From Sporodiniella umbellata (lineage: Eukaryota > Mucoromycota > Mucoromycetes > Mucorales > Rhizopodaceae), in the NCBI GenBank assembly GCA_025677835.1, contig JAIXMR010000007.1, positions 124,001 to 188,000 on the forward strand: a stretch of 64,000 bases of DNA. The letters run 5' to 3'. Both the position numbers and the translations under genes were made by a program. This document shows positions 53,455 to 64,000 of the stretch, one piece after another; position 1 is the first letter of the stretch; every line of letters starts with the position of its first letter. The notes beneath the pieces were generated by a model. That model ran no database searches. It was not told where the DNA came from and saw only the letters and a program-made list of their open reading frames with translations.

Positions 53455-54156
53455 ATGGTAGGGCTAGAAAGGCTTCCTTTTGAAATAATACTTGAAATAC
53501 TCCAATACGTTCCTTTCTCTACATTTCGGGTTTTACATTCAGTATTTCCAAGTTCAATACTGGACGAAGCGCTTGTGTTTAAACTTCGGGTAGATAAATC
53601 GGACCCGATATTAAAATTGATTTCGACGAATCAGGAAGAGCTCTGTACGGAAGGCAACGAAAAATCAATTGGGATGTATTATTCCCATTTTGACGCTGAA
53701 CGTCGTTTGATATGGATGTTACCCAACACATGTTCTTTTCGGCACTATTTCAAAATAAAAACCGCCTATGTATCCCATGGAAAACTTATCCTTTGCTCGC
53801 TCGCAAAAAACAAAACAAAACAACAAAAAGCATTGATTTCTCTGTGGGATATCAGAAAAGCGTTACCTCATTTAAGATCAGAACCCTCAACGTCTGGCCC
53901 AAGTCAACATTTTTCAGGCTCCAGCAACTTTCAGGAGCTTACCATCAACGTGCCTGGCTGTATTCTGGACAGTTGCTTAGTACCTGTTCCTGAAACGGTC
54001 ACAACTGGTCTTGAGACAAACAGCTACGGAACACATCGCTCGAGAATACCTCTCAGGAATACTAGGTCATCCTTAGCCTATCCTGATCCCACATGCGGTG
54101 TTTTCCTTGTAGAGCGATTAGGCGTCAGTATACCAAGTATCCTAGAGCTATTCTAA
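53455..54156 (+). CDS. F-box-like protein, 3' structure uncertain
   Basis: An open frame of 233 residues. The N-terminus MVGLERLPFEIILEILQYVP is an F-box-like motif (LPxEIxxEIL), used by substrate adaptors of SCF ubiquitin ligases. The rest includes RRLIWMLPNTC and ISLWDIRKALPHL and has no domain I can name; short Trp-containing strands suggest a beta-propeller. The frame closes at SIPSILELF, but possible donors (GTATAC, GTATCC at about 54129-54143) precede the stop, and coding-like blocks lie downstream, so the true C-terminus may be spliced. Confidence 0.6.
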   Translation: MVGLERLPFEIILEILQYVPFSTFRVLHSVFPSSILDEALVFKLRVDKSDPILKLISTNQEELCTEGNEKSIGMYYSHFDAERRLIWMLPNTCSFRHYFKIKTAYVSHGKLILCSLAKNKTKQQKALISLWDIRKALPHLRSEPSTSGPSQHFSGSSNFQELTINVPGCILDSCLVPVPETVTTGLETNSYGTHRSRIPLRNTRSSLAYPDPTCGVFLVERLGVSIPSILELF

Positions 54157-55495
54157 ACTATTTTTTAAAAGAAGGAAGGCTGTTTTATTTTTAGATGTAT
54201 TATTCCTGCACGCAAAATCTACATGCGCACTTTTATTTATTTGATCTTTTTTGTTTCTCTAAAAACGACCTTTTATTTGTATATTCTTTCTCTTTAAAGC
54301 AAACAAATAAACAAACAAAAAACCAACCCTGAATTTTGTTGGATACTATACGAATACTTCCCTTTTTTTTTAATGAAAAGAAAAGAAAAACACAAAGACA
54401 GGTGTAACCAAAAAAAGACCATAAGAAAAGAAGTATTATAACCGCCATCTCCTTTTCAAGAAAAAAAAGAAAAGACGGGGGCCGAAGTTCTAATTAAGTG
54501 CTCTTTATATAGAAAGAACTCTATCTATTTTGATCAGTTTCTATTAATAACAACACGGAAATCCTCAATTGTAGTGAATGTCCATGTTAGAGAATGTCTC
54601 GATGCTTTTTTGTCGAGGAGGATTAAGGTACATTCTTTTATAGTAGCAAAAGGGTTTTTTTTTAAAAAAAAAAAAAAAACTGTTTTTATTGAAATCTCAT
54701 ACATTTTCAGACATTTTCTCTAGTACTGACTCCCATTAGTGCTGATTTGAGTCTTTGAAGCTATAATAGTAAGATCAGTATAAAGTAGACCTTTAACCCT
54801 ATTTATTTTCAGTAGGTAAAGCTGACGAATTAGAAAGTTGCAATAACCAAATATCTATAGAGATTTCTATATTGCAAAGTACATATAGGGCTTATTTCGG
54901 CGTGTCAGATATTAACTCATTTGAAGATACTTTGGTTTTTCAATTCGATATCCATGAGGGTACAGGTGTTGGATGCGATTTGTTTAGCTTGGGAGAATCC
55001 AGATTATGGAGATGGACAGAAAATTTTAAAGATAAACTGGTAGTTGGTCTTTGTGTGGTTATATTGGCTAATTTCTCAAAGACAAAATCCTGCTGATTTG
55101 AAAGACACATTGTTGAAGGACACATTGTTGTACCTATTGCTTGTTAACGGATTAGAGGTCCCTTTTTCAAACTCAAGCCTAATGTTAAAGCATAGCCCAG
55201 CTTTCTGCTTTAACTAAAAGAGCGGTTACACGAATTGTATGTTTTCTTTTTCATAAGAACTAACCAAAACGCATTAGACAAAGAATAGGTTACTTTAAAG
55301 CTTTTGTATCTTTTGAGCTAGTTTAAATGTATTCTAAAGGTAGCTTAGTGTATATGTCACTCTCTTTTAGATAGGCCGAGTGCTGACAATGCCACGTCAG
55401 AGCGGTATCTGAATCCAGTCATCAAATAATTTACTATTGCTAGTCATCCGCTCTTCCCTCTCTTTTTTTATTTCAAGCAAGGAAAAAGAGAAAAC
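54157..55495. other. region with orphan coding-like blocks between F-box gene and SEC13
   Basis: A plus-strand block at about 54576-54627 reads VNVHVRECLDAFLSRR with a GT donor, and another at about 54815-55096 reads VFQFDIHEGTGVGCDLFSLG and ends at a stop. Both look like real coding sequence, but their splice phases do not join in any way I could make work. They may be 3' exons of the F-box gene or a decayed duplicate. An abutting T-run/A-run lies at about 54653-54679. Confidence 0.4.
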
Positions 55496-56790
55496 ATGGC
55501 AAGAACAACTGCAATATCGCCCCCTTTTTTCTAGTGTTCTAAACCGTCTTCTTTTTATTTTTTAGGCAACTCAAACAATTGAAACAAATCATGAAGACAT
55601 GATTGTAAATTGAAAAAAGACACGTCTATTCTTTCCATCTAACCGTTTTCATTCTCTTATTTTATAGCATGATGCTCAACTCGACTACTACTCTCGTCGT
55701 TTAGCTACAGCATCATCTGATCACACTATAAAAATTTTCAGCATGGATGGTGAAAACCAAACCTTGACTCACACGATTACAGAGTAAATTATTGTACTGA
55801 TAGAAGTTTCTGTTTCAATCATTAACTCAAAGCTAGCAATACTGCTCCTGTGTGGCAAATAGCTTGGGCACACCCTAAATTTGGTACTATCTTGGCTTCC
55901 TGCGCCTACGATGGCCGTGTTCTTATCTTTAAAGAACAAAATAGTGTCTGGACAAAAATTCACGAAAACAACAAACATACAGCCTCAGGTACGCGCGAAT
56001 TTATTATGACTGTGCTGTTTTTGTGTACTGATATGGTCTTTTCGCCTTTCTTTTTTTTTTTTGAATAGTTAATTCTGTTGCCTGGGCACCTCATGAGCTT
56101 GGTGCTATTTTGGCTTGTGCCTCTTCTGACGGAAAAATCTCTATTCATGAATATAAAGGTAGATATTGACACATAGCGATAACATTAATGAATTGACTAA
56201 TAATACATCGCTCTTTTTTTTTATAGACAACGGATCTTGGGAAACACAAATGATAGATGCTCATGGAATTGGATGTAATGCAATCACTTGGGCACCTGCT
56301 GCTATTCCCGGCAGTTTGGTCCAAGCAAATGGTGGAAATGCAAATGTAAACTCACTGAAAAAGATTGTTTCAGCTGGTTGCGACAACTTGATAAAAATAT
56401 GGGGATACAAGTAATTAAAGCCTATAAAAAAACAATGAAATTTACTTTTTTAGAGAGGATACAAAGTCTTGGAATGAAGAGGAGACTTTAGACGGTCATT
56501 CTGATTGGGTTAGAGACGTTGCTTGGGCACCCAATGTCGGACTCACCAAAAGCTATTTGGCCAGTTGTTCACAAGATAAATCAGTCTTGATCTGGACTCA
56601 AGAGCATCCTAAAGCTGAATGGACCCACAAAACTCTTGGTGAAAAGTTCCCTGATGTTGTCTGGCGTGTGAGCTGGTCACTTTCAGGAAATGTATTGGCT
56701 GTTTCTTGCGGCGATAACAAGGTGACATTGTGGAAAGAGTCATCTAACGGGGATTGGGAGCTTCTTCAAACTGTAGAAGAAAACGCTTAA
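55496..56790 (+). CDS. SEC13: SEC13, COPII and nuclear pore WD40 protein
   Basis: Six-bladed WD40 protein of COPII coats and the Nup84 complex, also in SEA/GATOR2. 306 aa, exons 55496-55498 (ATG only), 55566-55604, 55668-55783, 55837-55988, 56069-56158, 56227-56410 and 56454-56790. Signature blocks: [98 protein letters not shown] and [20 protein letters not shown]. The first intron (55499-55565) begins GCAAG, so the start codon is separated from the rest by a GC-AG intron; the unspliced frame stops after 12 codons. Confidence 0.94.
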
Positions 56791-57302
56791 TGCTTTTTGT
56801 TTTAATACTTTTAATTAAAAAAAGAAAAAAAAAAAAGAAGAAAAAAAATTCCCCTACCCCATATGAATTGTTTAACTGTTTGAAACTTATATTGTTATAT
56901 ATGTGTATGCCTCCAAAGATCAGTATCGAACGCCAAAGGAAAGATAGTACCATCAGCCTCAATATATTTCATTTAGCGGTCATAGATGGTCAAGATTTTT
57001 GCGTGGTGTTTCGTTGTGTGACTGAGTGATTGTAACTTTTATAGAGTACATTAGCCAATAGTTGAACTGCACAGACGTAAGAGGGTCTATTTTGTATCAC
57101 AGAAAAAGAACAAATTTGAGCCTCCTTACAGTAAAGTGTTGGAAGGATTTCTCAGAAAAAAAAAAAAGCCCAGAGTTTCTATTTCCTAATAAAATCGGGC
57201 TGAGGAAATAAATTTGACATTTTAGGATTCTCAGGTTGTAAAATACAAAATAACTTGCATTTTTCTAGCTCAACCAACGCTCTTTCCTTCAGTAATTTCT
57301 TA
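56791..57302. other. intergenic SEC13 / fucosyltransferase-like
   Basis: 512 bp; an A-run follows the SEC13 stop and another lies at 57157-57169. No gene seen. Confidence 0.5.
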
Positions 57303-59200
57303 ATGGCATTCGCTACGCCTTATCAAAGAGTTCACTCAGCGCAGAGCGATCTTAATGGGAGTCTACTGACAAAATATAGAATGGCCAAAGCTTTAACTAT
57401 AGGCAGCTTGGCCGCCATCATTTTATTGGCAGTTTACTCATTGTTTCACCCAAGTAAGTATTACATAAACTCGAGACAAATACACTCAGTTTTTCTGACT
57501 TACCTCCCTCTTCAATTAAAAAAAACAAAGACTCTGTTTATAGTGGAGCTACAGAAGCCGTTTCTGAAAATGAAGATCTTATACCTGCCGATTTTACGCC
57601 TAAAGAAAAACATTGTCATCTACCCAATACAATCCTCATAGACAAGCCTAAAGATGAATCCTATGCACCCCCTTCTCCTCACCGATCTTTACTTCAAGCT
57701 GTAGCCTATGCTTCCAACCAAGAATATCGAGAGTATTGTGAGAAATATGACGAAAGCAAAGGAGGGTTTACTGACGAATGGAAATACAATGAGCAGGGCG
57801 AATGTGGTAACTGGCAAAATGATTACATCAAGATGCATAAAAAGAATATGGATATGATCAAAAAATATGAGCAGGGGGAGTTTCCCGATGGCCTGGACTT
57901 GAACAGCAGACCGATGTTTGTCTCTTATCTATGTGTAGAAGTACCCAAGAATAGTAACAGAGGATGCGGTGGATTAGCGGATAGAATGGGTGGTAAATGT
58001 TTTTTTTTACTAGCTGGATGCATCTTTTGAATCAACTAATCCTTCTTTTTTTTTTTTTTTTGGTAACATTTAGGTATGATCTCCACGTTTTTCTATGCAC
58101 TATTGACAGACAGAGCATATTTGCTCAATTGGGCTGATAATAACCCATTGCCTCTGGAGGATGTTTGGGAAAGGCCTCATATAGAGTGGTCCCACGATCC
58201 AAAAGAAATGGAGCTGCTTTTTACGGACCCAGAAAATGAGTTGCTTGGATATCAGAAAGTAGATATGCTTAACAGAAAAGAGAAAAACTTAACTGCTTTT
58301 ATACTTCCTGATGGTGGAAATACAGATTTCAAAGATTTGTGGAATGGAACTGTAAGTTTTATTATAGTTTTCTTTTTTGTACTTATTTCCTTTTTTTTTT
58401 AAAAAAAAAAAAAACAGTACATTGAAGTACGTTCAAACCGCGGTTTCATTATTCGTACTTTTCAACTATCTCAAAAATACAAGAAGCAGCTCAATAGCAT
58501 AGGCCTTACTAAGGAAAACGCCTTTCGCTGTATCACCGATTTCTTGTTCCGCCCAACAATTGGATCAAGACGTTTTCTGAATGCTTACAAGAGCTTGTTC
58601 GAAATGAAAAGCGTTTTGAGCATCGGTATTCAAATCCGCACAGACGATAACGCTCTAGCCAATCCACAGCTAGACAAAAATGGCTTGAAAAGATGGGGTC
58701 ATTTTTTGAAGTGTGCTGGCGAACTGGCAAGCTTTAAAAGAGAAAGCCATCATAACCGCATCGTCTTTTTTCTGATCACCGACTCCAATCATTTGCGTAA
58801 AGAATTTGTATCTCTGAATAGCAACAAGGAATTGGCCAGCCAGTACTTGAGTGAGAGTCTTGTGAAAGATTCTAGCTTTGTCATTACTGGACTACCTATA
58901 GAGCATATTGAGCCTGAGCAGGTTGCAAAATACATTGATGTCAAAGACCCCAAAAAAGTAAATAGAGCTAGAATGCAACCTGGAGTCAATAGTGCCTATA
59001 TGGAGAATTGGCTATTGGGTTTAACGCAATATCGCGTAATCAGTATTCAAGGATACGGTAAGATGGCAACTTTCTATTCTGGCGAAGACCGGTCTTCTAT
59101 TTCAATGCCAAGAAATGGCCATATTTCTCCACCTGTTTGCTCTTCTGAAAGCGCCTTCACTACCTTTGACTGGTTGAGTACACAATGGAGTTTGGGATAA
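57303..59200 (+). CDS. fucosyltransferase-like type II membrane glycosyltransferase
   Basis: 557 aa, exons 57303-57453, 57531-57992, 58074-58351 and 58418-59200. A short cytosolic N-terminus is followed by one signal anchor (ALTIGSLAAIILLAVYSLF, about residues 28-46), a stem, then a luminal domain. RGCGGLADRMGGMISTFFYA and LLTDRAYLLNW resemble the G-x-x-N/D-R donor-binding region of plant GT37 and related fucosyltransferases; VLSIGIQIRTDD resembles the H/IxGxxxR motif that binds GDP-fucose. The likely location is the Golgi. Mucoromycota walls contain fucose, which fits, but the linkage and acceptor cannot be told. Intron 58352-58417 has abutting T- and A-runs. Confidence 0.7.
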
Positions 59201-59869
59201 ATTTGCAAGCCACACACATAGCCTTACAAATAATAATCACTTGTAAAAATAAATGCATCTATTTACCCATCTTTGTTCATCTATCCATCCGCCGAATTAA
59301 AAAAAAAAAATGTCCATTGCAAACCAGATCGAACAGAGTAATTGTCTTATATGAAGTACTATATAGTAGAGTTCACCAAAAAGAAAAAATGTTTTAGTTC
59401 TCGCCGAAAAAGAGCATTTAGCAGAAGAAATCTATGTTTGCAAGCAAGATGTAAGAATCATTGCAAATAAACGTCTAGACAACAACTGATAAATATAGAA
59501 ACTATGCTATTTAGCTCAGTAAATTTAGTGAAAGAAAAAGTGTAAACAAAGATGCTTTAAAACAAATTAGCACCACAAAAAAAAACACTTGGACATTTTT
59601 TGGAGATTCGTTTATTAAGCTTCCCACAGAGAAAACAAAAGAGTTGATAGAAAAAGGTTTTTGTTTTTTTTTATCTATTTAGCTTCGCTTATGCGTCTCT
59701 TGATATCTAACGAGTAGTTAAATAGATCAATTGTTACTGGATGAGAAAATAAAATCTGCTCTAAATACGATTGACACCAACACACAAAAAATAGAAAACA
59801 TAGAAAGCAAAGAAAATATGCATGGTTTTAGCTTGAATGGAATAACAGCCACAGATTTATATAATCATG
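59201..59869. other. convergent intergenic region, fucosyltransferase-like / PLD
   Basis: 669 bp, 3' flanks of two convergent genes. AT-rich; no gene or repeat recognised. Confidence 0.55.
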
Positions 59870-62529
59870 CTAAGTAAAGATGACAAGAGGAGTGACACTA
59901 TCAATGATAGTACCAGACAATAAATTTTCGTTTTTTAAGTAATCTTTTGGAAATAACACAATGTGTCCCTGGACTTGATCCAGTTGATCGCAGATCTCTG
60001 CTTCCGATGATGCTGGGTTGGCTATATGCCCTACGTCTATTGGTATAAAAGCGCGGTGTTGGTCATAGGTGTGTACGGTATCGTCAGGTACACATCGAAA
60101 TAAATTACGGTAAATCATTGTATTGCCTGTGGCACGCCTCATCCAAATGTCGTTGTAAAATCGATCTGAGAGCGGATCAAGGGCAGCAGCATCATGGCGT
60201 TTGACAGGATGATGGGTTCTGAAGGTATCGTATAAACTGTAGACTCTACTCGCTCGATCTAGCATCTTAACCGGCTCGTCTGCTTCTATTTCCTTAATGT
60301 CCTTGGCGTTGTTATGCGACCTAGCTAGTGTTGGGTACAAACTTGCATGCCTTGAGAGGTTGCGTGGTTCTGTAGCCCTTTGTTTTCTTTCTTCTTTGGT
60401 TCCTTTTAGTAGCTCTGACCACTTTTCGAAATTTAGCAGACCCAAATGTTCTTTCCAAAGTTGCATGCGTAGTGTATGTGCAAACTTGGATGCCTTGAAT
60501 TCTTTGCCATTCATAAAAGATGGTACCATTTCTGTATCTTCTACAAGAAGGGCTACCTCCGAGTCTCGGTTACCTAACTGGGATCTGTCATTGATATTGG
60601 CTATTTTATACTTTTAGTCCAGCTTAAAAACACACTCATTTTTTTTTTTTTTTTGGCTTTTACCTGAGCCCATTAAGACAATACGGTCGTCAACTATCAT
60701 TAGTTTACTGTGTATATAGAGTATTTCCGTCACATAGCAGAACCTATCGTCTGGAGAAGAGCTGCTCCTCGACGTCTTGGAACTAGAGTAAGAGCGACTC
60801 GACGGTACCCTGTTCAGATCGTCAAAGGGGTTTTCCGTTCTTATCGGTACTTTGAGTTTTGCATAGTTTCTCAAACTAAACCAGTTTATGTATTGATCGG
60901 GATCTATGCCATATTCCTTAAGCTTCTCCACAATAGAACTACTACCTCTTGAAATTGTTGCGTACTGGAAGTGCATTACATTTCTAACATTGGCCCGTTC
61001 CGCTGTCAGTATCGAACAAACAACTAGCTTTTTTTTTTTTTTTTTTTTTACCTTGCTGAGGATGCTTCCGTAGATGCCAGGTCACCTTCAAAAGCAGGGA
61101 TAAGTGGGATAACAATATAAACTCGAAACTTTTCGCCATTATCATAAGCTCGTTTAATACGAGAAACTAAAGCCTGTGCAATCTTATTTCTAAGAAGCTT
61201 GTCTTCTTTTGTCGTACTAACTAAGGTTTGTCTATGTTAGAAAGGTATGTCTGTTTTTTCGTCACTTTTTTTTTTTTTTTTTTTTTTTTTTGACTTACTG
61301 AAGAACTGGTTTTCTATATATATATAATGTTGAGCTTGCGAAATGCATTCCATATAGGCGTTATAGACAGAATGCTAGGTTTAAAGTTAAAATAAGCCTG
61401 TTGAAAATAATAATCTACCTCTCTTTCGATGTCACTACTCCATCTAGCAGAGCTTCTTAACAGCTGAACTTTACAAGTGCCCAGAAACTTGCTCTCATCT
61501 CTTGCCGCAACAAATTCCCCTTTTGGCATGAGAAAGGGAACTCGAGATCGATGCATGCTTTTGGAAGCTTTAAGAAAGTTCCACCTTTGAATAAAGTGTC
61601 TAGAAACGTCGCGAGCAATAGGTCCAACCTAGTATGGGAAGGTAAGTTTACTACTTTCCCCTCGCTCTATGTTGTATTTGCATTTACCACACCAAGCGTT
61701 ACATCATGCCAAGGCATTCTAGGCGTCACCGTCCTGTCCACTAGTGTTTTGTCGTACTGTGCTACATCAACAAAATCTTTCATTCTCGGGTTAGAGTAGT
61801 CTTGCCCAGGAAAAACTTCTCTATCATGACCCTCTGCAGGAAAGTCAGAGAGTGAGTGAGCGTGTGTGTCATATCGCCTACGATTAGATTGTTTTCTTTA
61901 GTTTTTTTTTCTTCTTATAGTGTGTATCGATTTAGTTTTATCTGACCCAAAGCATAAATCAAGTCCACCTACAAAAGCTAACCTGTTGTCTACTACAACA
62001 ATTTTCTAAATTTTTTTTTTCCTCTTGTAAATACAACTATGAATGATAACAACTAAAAGCAATACCTCATGATGTGACCAAAATAGTACAGTGTCATTTG
62101 ATAGGCTGTGATCGGGATGTCTTTGTACTTTTCAAAACAAATAGGCAAGAAAAATTGAATTTGTTAATCAAGACATAACGGGAAGAAAGTGGAGTCGCTT
62201 ACCGATGATATTTGGATGTAAGCTTTGTAGCCACTGCTTTGTATGTACGGAATCGATTGTTAAAGCCAGTGACATTTCCTTGTACACCACGATATATATT
62301 TTGACACCCTCGATCGCTTTGCGTTCCAATAGTCGATCTAGCCTAAAATCTGGGTTTTCCTCTGGAGGTCTTCTTAAATACTACTTTTGTAATATGTATA
62401 AACCATGAACAATCTATCTGTATTTCTTTTAAGCTTTACCAGTTCCGGAGACAGCCACCAATCAGCAATATAAATTTCAACTTTGGCAGACAAAATGGCT
62501 TCAGCTACAGCATTGAAGTGATCTGATAA

Positions 62530-62583
<54 letters not shown>

Positions 62584-64000
62584 TTGAATGAGCAAGGACA
62601 ATAATAATAAAATAAAACTCTTTATTACTTTCAGCGTCAACAAACCATTTTACTTTTGCGTTATGACGAATAGGTGCAAAAGAGCCAAAGCGATTATGGC
62701 GTACCCAAGGACTTTCATTCTTGACTTTTTGAATACTCTGTACCCATTGATCAACCTCTCTTTTTGTTCCTTTGATTTCGATCTCTCGAGACTGGTTGCG
62801 TATTTTGATGTGATAGCTACCAAGATAAACGCGGGGCTCGCGTACTTCAAACTTGAGCGAGCTATCAAACAGCAAGATATCGGTCGGTACGCCAGAAGAA
62901 GCGTCCTTACAAAAAGCAATATAAGAGTCACGTAGTAAGATCCATTCTGTGGTCCACCGCCTGTTGAGTCTAGCAAGACACAAGAACCCTTTTGCAACGT
63001 GGTGCATACGATTTCTCAAGTATCCTTCTTTACCCTTCCACCCCATATCATGTACAATACTAATAGCAGACAGTTCCAAAAACTCACATATATCATAGCT
63101 TGCTATCGCAGGAGCACGTAGAAGAAGCGCTCGAAGGTAATTTGTTAACTCAGACCGTCGTGTGGAATAGATGTGTTTGCCTTCAGAAAGACCGATCGTA
63201 GATTTGGCTGTGTCTAATAGGTTGGATAATTGATTGGGGAAATTTGGCGGATCAGGGACAGGGTCGTACAAATTGGATTTGACTTTGAGTTTGATGTGTA
63301 GAGCCATAAAATCAGCAATGTTTCGACAGATCGTCCACTTTACATCGCCATACTGAAGTTCAATTCTAAATACCCAATGCGTCCCATCAACATACTCTGA
63401 ATCTGTAGCTGTTGCCTAAATTGATATGCATATTAACAACCTTCAAAGGTTTTTTTTTTTTTTTTTTTTTGGTAGGGGAAACTTACATAGATACATTGTA
63501 GTAAGATAGGTGGCTATTAAAAAAAAAGACATTGAGCAAATTTAAAATCGACTGTATGTTCCTTACTAGTTTTCTTCCATATTCATCTCTAGTAAATGCA
63601 GTAAATAAAGGGTGAAATGCAGGCGGGTAATAGGTGGCTAATGTATGAGAAGGTCCAAGAATCGGTTGAAGAGTAGGTGGGGGATGATTCATGTGCGCGA
63701 TTAATTTAAGTTTTTCCATTGTTTTGTCCCACTTGTCTTTGACTCGACCTTCTTCAGGGAGTGTGATGGGTTTGTAGCTTTCTAAAGTTGCTTCCTCTGC
63801 CTGCTGTCTTTCAGGAAATGGGCGAGTGAAATAACCGCTGGTTTCTTCTTCCTTGGAATGGTAAGACCTGGTCTTCCTCGAGAGGTCATCAGCAGAAGGT
63901 AGCATCTCCTCCTCTTCGTTTTTTGGTCTTTTGAGTTTCAATTCATTTTCTTTTACTGTTAGGGTGCTGTAGGCTTCATCCAGAGTACTACCGTCGCCGG
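59870..64000 (-). CDS. phospholipase D (PLD1/Spo14 type, PX-PH-PLD), 5' end outside window
   Basis: Hydrolyses phosphatidylcholine to phosphatidic acid. 1107 residues are visible over 13 exons: 64000-63567, 63513-63487, 63415-62629, 62522-62440, 62380-62203, 62127-62066, 62005-61947, 61877-61688, 61628-61419, 61374-61299, 61220-61052, 60983-60664 and 60600-59870. A disordered N-terminus, then a PX domain (DGTHWVFRIELQYGDVKWTI), a PH domain (KEGYLRNRM..., WILLRDSYIAFCKD), then two HKD motifs: SHHEKIVVVDNRLAFVGG and YIHSKLMIVDDRIVLMGS. Also IADWWLSPELYLRRPP, FPGQDYSNPRMKDF, TPRMPWHD and YIYIENQFF. The 27-nt exon supplies PPILLQCIY. Both catalytic motifs are intact, so it should be active. Confidence 0.94.

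Noticed and set aside
1..64000. CRISPR arrays, prophage, operons, tRNA or rRNA genes
   Set aside because: The regular repeats present are microsatellites and homopolymers without spacers; no tRNA B-box with a matching acceptor stem, and no rRNA sequence was recognised.

Overview
The window is nuclear DNA of a fungus. The genes are short, interrupted by many small introns (mostly 43-80 nt) with fungal splice signals, and AT-rich. The gene content (PX-PH phospholipase D, Ral2-like kelch-BTB protein, RTA1-like protein, Pdx1, fungal gluconokinase) and a decayed LINE with the C-terminal style seen in Mucoromycota point to an early-diverging fungus, most likely Mucorales. That placement is inference. 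I assembled exon structures by hand; nearly all keep an open frame, sum to multiples of three and rebuild the expected family motifs.

Layout: 1-1606 DBP5 (5' cut off by the window edge); 2160-3372 HAD hydrolase; 3412-3910 small secreted protein (-); 4859-7003 DBP6/DDX51 helicase (-); 8127-9987 VPS9; 10094-11708 hexokinase-like protein without its catalytic Asp; 11820-12966 PQ-loop protein; 13032-15020 TBC protein without its catalytic fingers (-); 15403-16043 UXT prefoldin; 16100-16715 EXPERA/TMEM97; 17182-18295 Twinkle helicase (-); 18.3-20.6 kb a gene-poor stretch with a LINE remnant; 20635-21828 TatD nuclease; 21835-23404 RPT2 (-); 24679-25761 RTA1-like; 26174-27247 ASCC1; 27417-28011 bHLH factor (-); 29157-30812 NMD3 (-); 31000-31598 RLP24; 31707-33552 COQ6 (-); 34021-34642 gluconokinase; 34723-35645 mL46 (-); 36147-37779 Pdx1; 38555-39175 cyclin (-); 40021-40886 Dsk2/ubiquilin (-); 41056-41892 RPA34 (-); 43075-43264 U2 snRNA; 43547-45679 Ral2-like (-); 45.7-53.4 kb a gene desert; 53455 F-box protein; 55496-56790 SEC13; 57303-59200 fucosyltransferase-like; 59870 to beyond 64000 phospholipase D (-).

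Functional themes: ribosome synthesis (DBP6, NMD3, RLP24, RPA34), with NMD3 and RLP24 sharing a 187-bp divergent promoter; mitochondrial genes (Twinkle, COQ6, mL46, Pdx1); membrane traffic and signalling (VPS9, TBC protein, SEC13, PLD, Ral2-like); ubiquitin-proteasome (RPT2, Dsk2). These are ordinary dispersed housekeeping genes, not a cluster.

The most unusual signals are two pseudo-enzymes lying 1.3 kb apart (hexokinase-like and TBC), a set of odd splicing structures (four GC-AG introns, an 11-nt and a 4-nt microexon, two genes whose first coding exon is only the ATG, and a 26-nt intron or frameshift in Dsk2), and a 57-bp alternating purine-pyrimidine tract inside a perfect inverted repeat at 51.8 kb. 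I found no CRISPR, operon, prophage or bacterial-type system.
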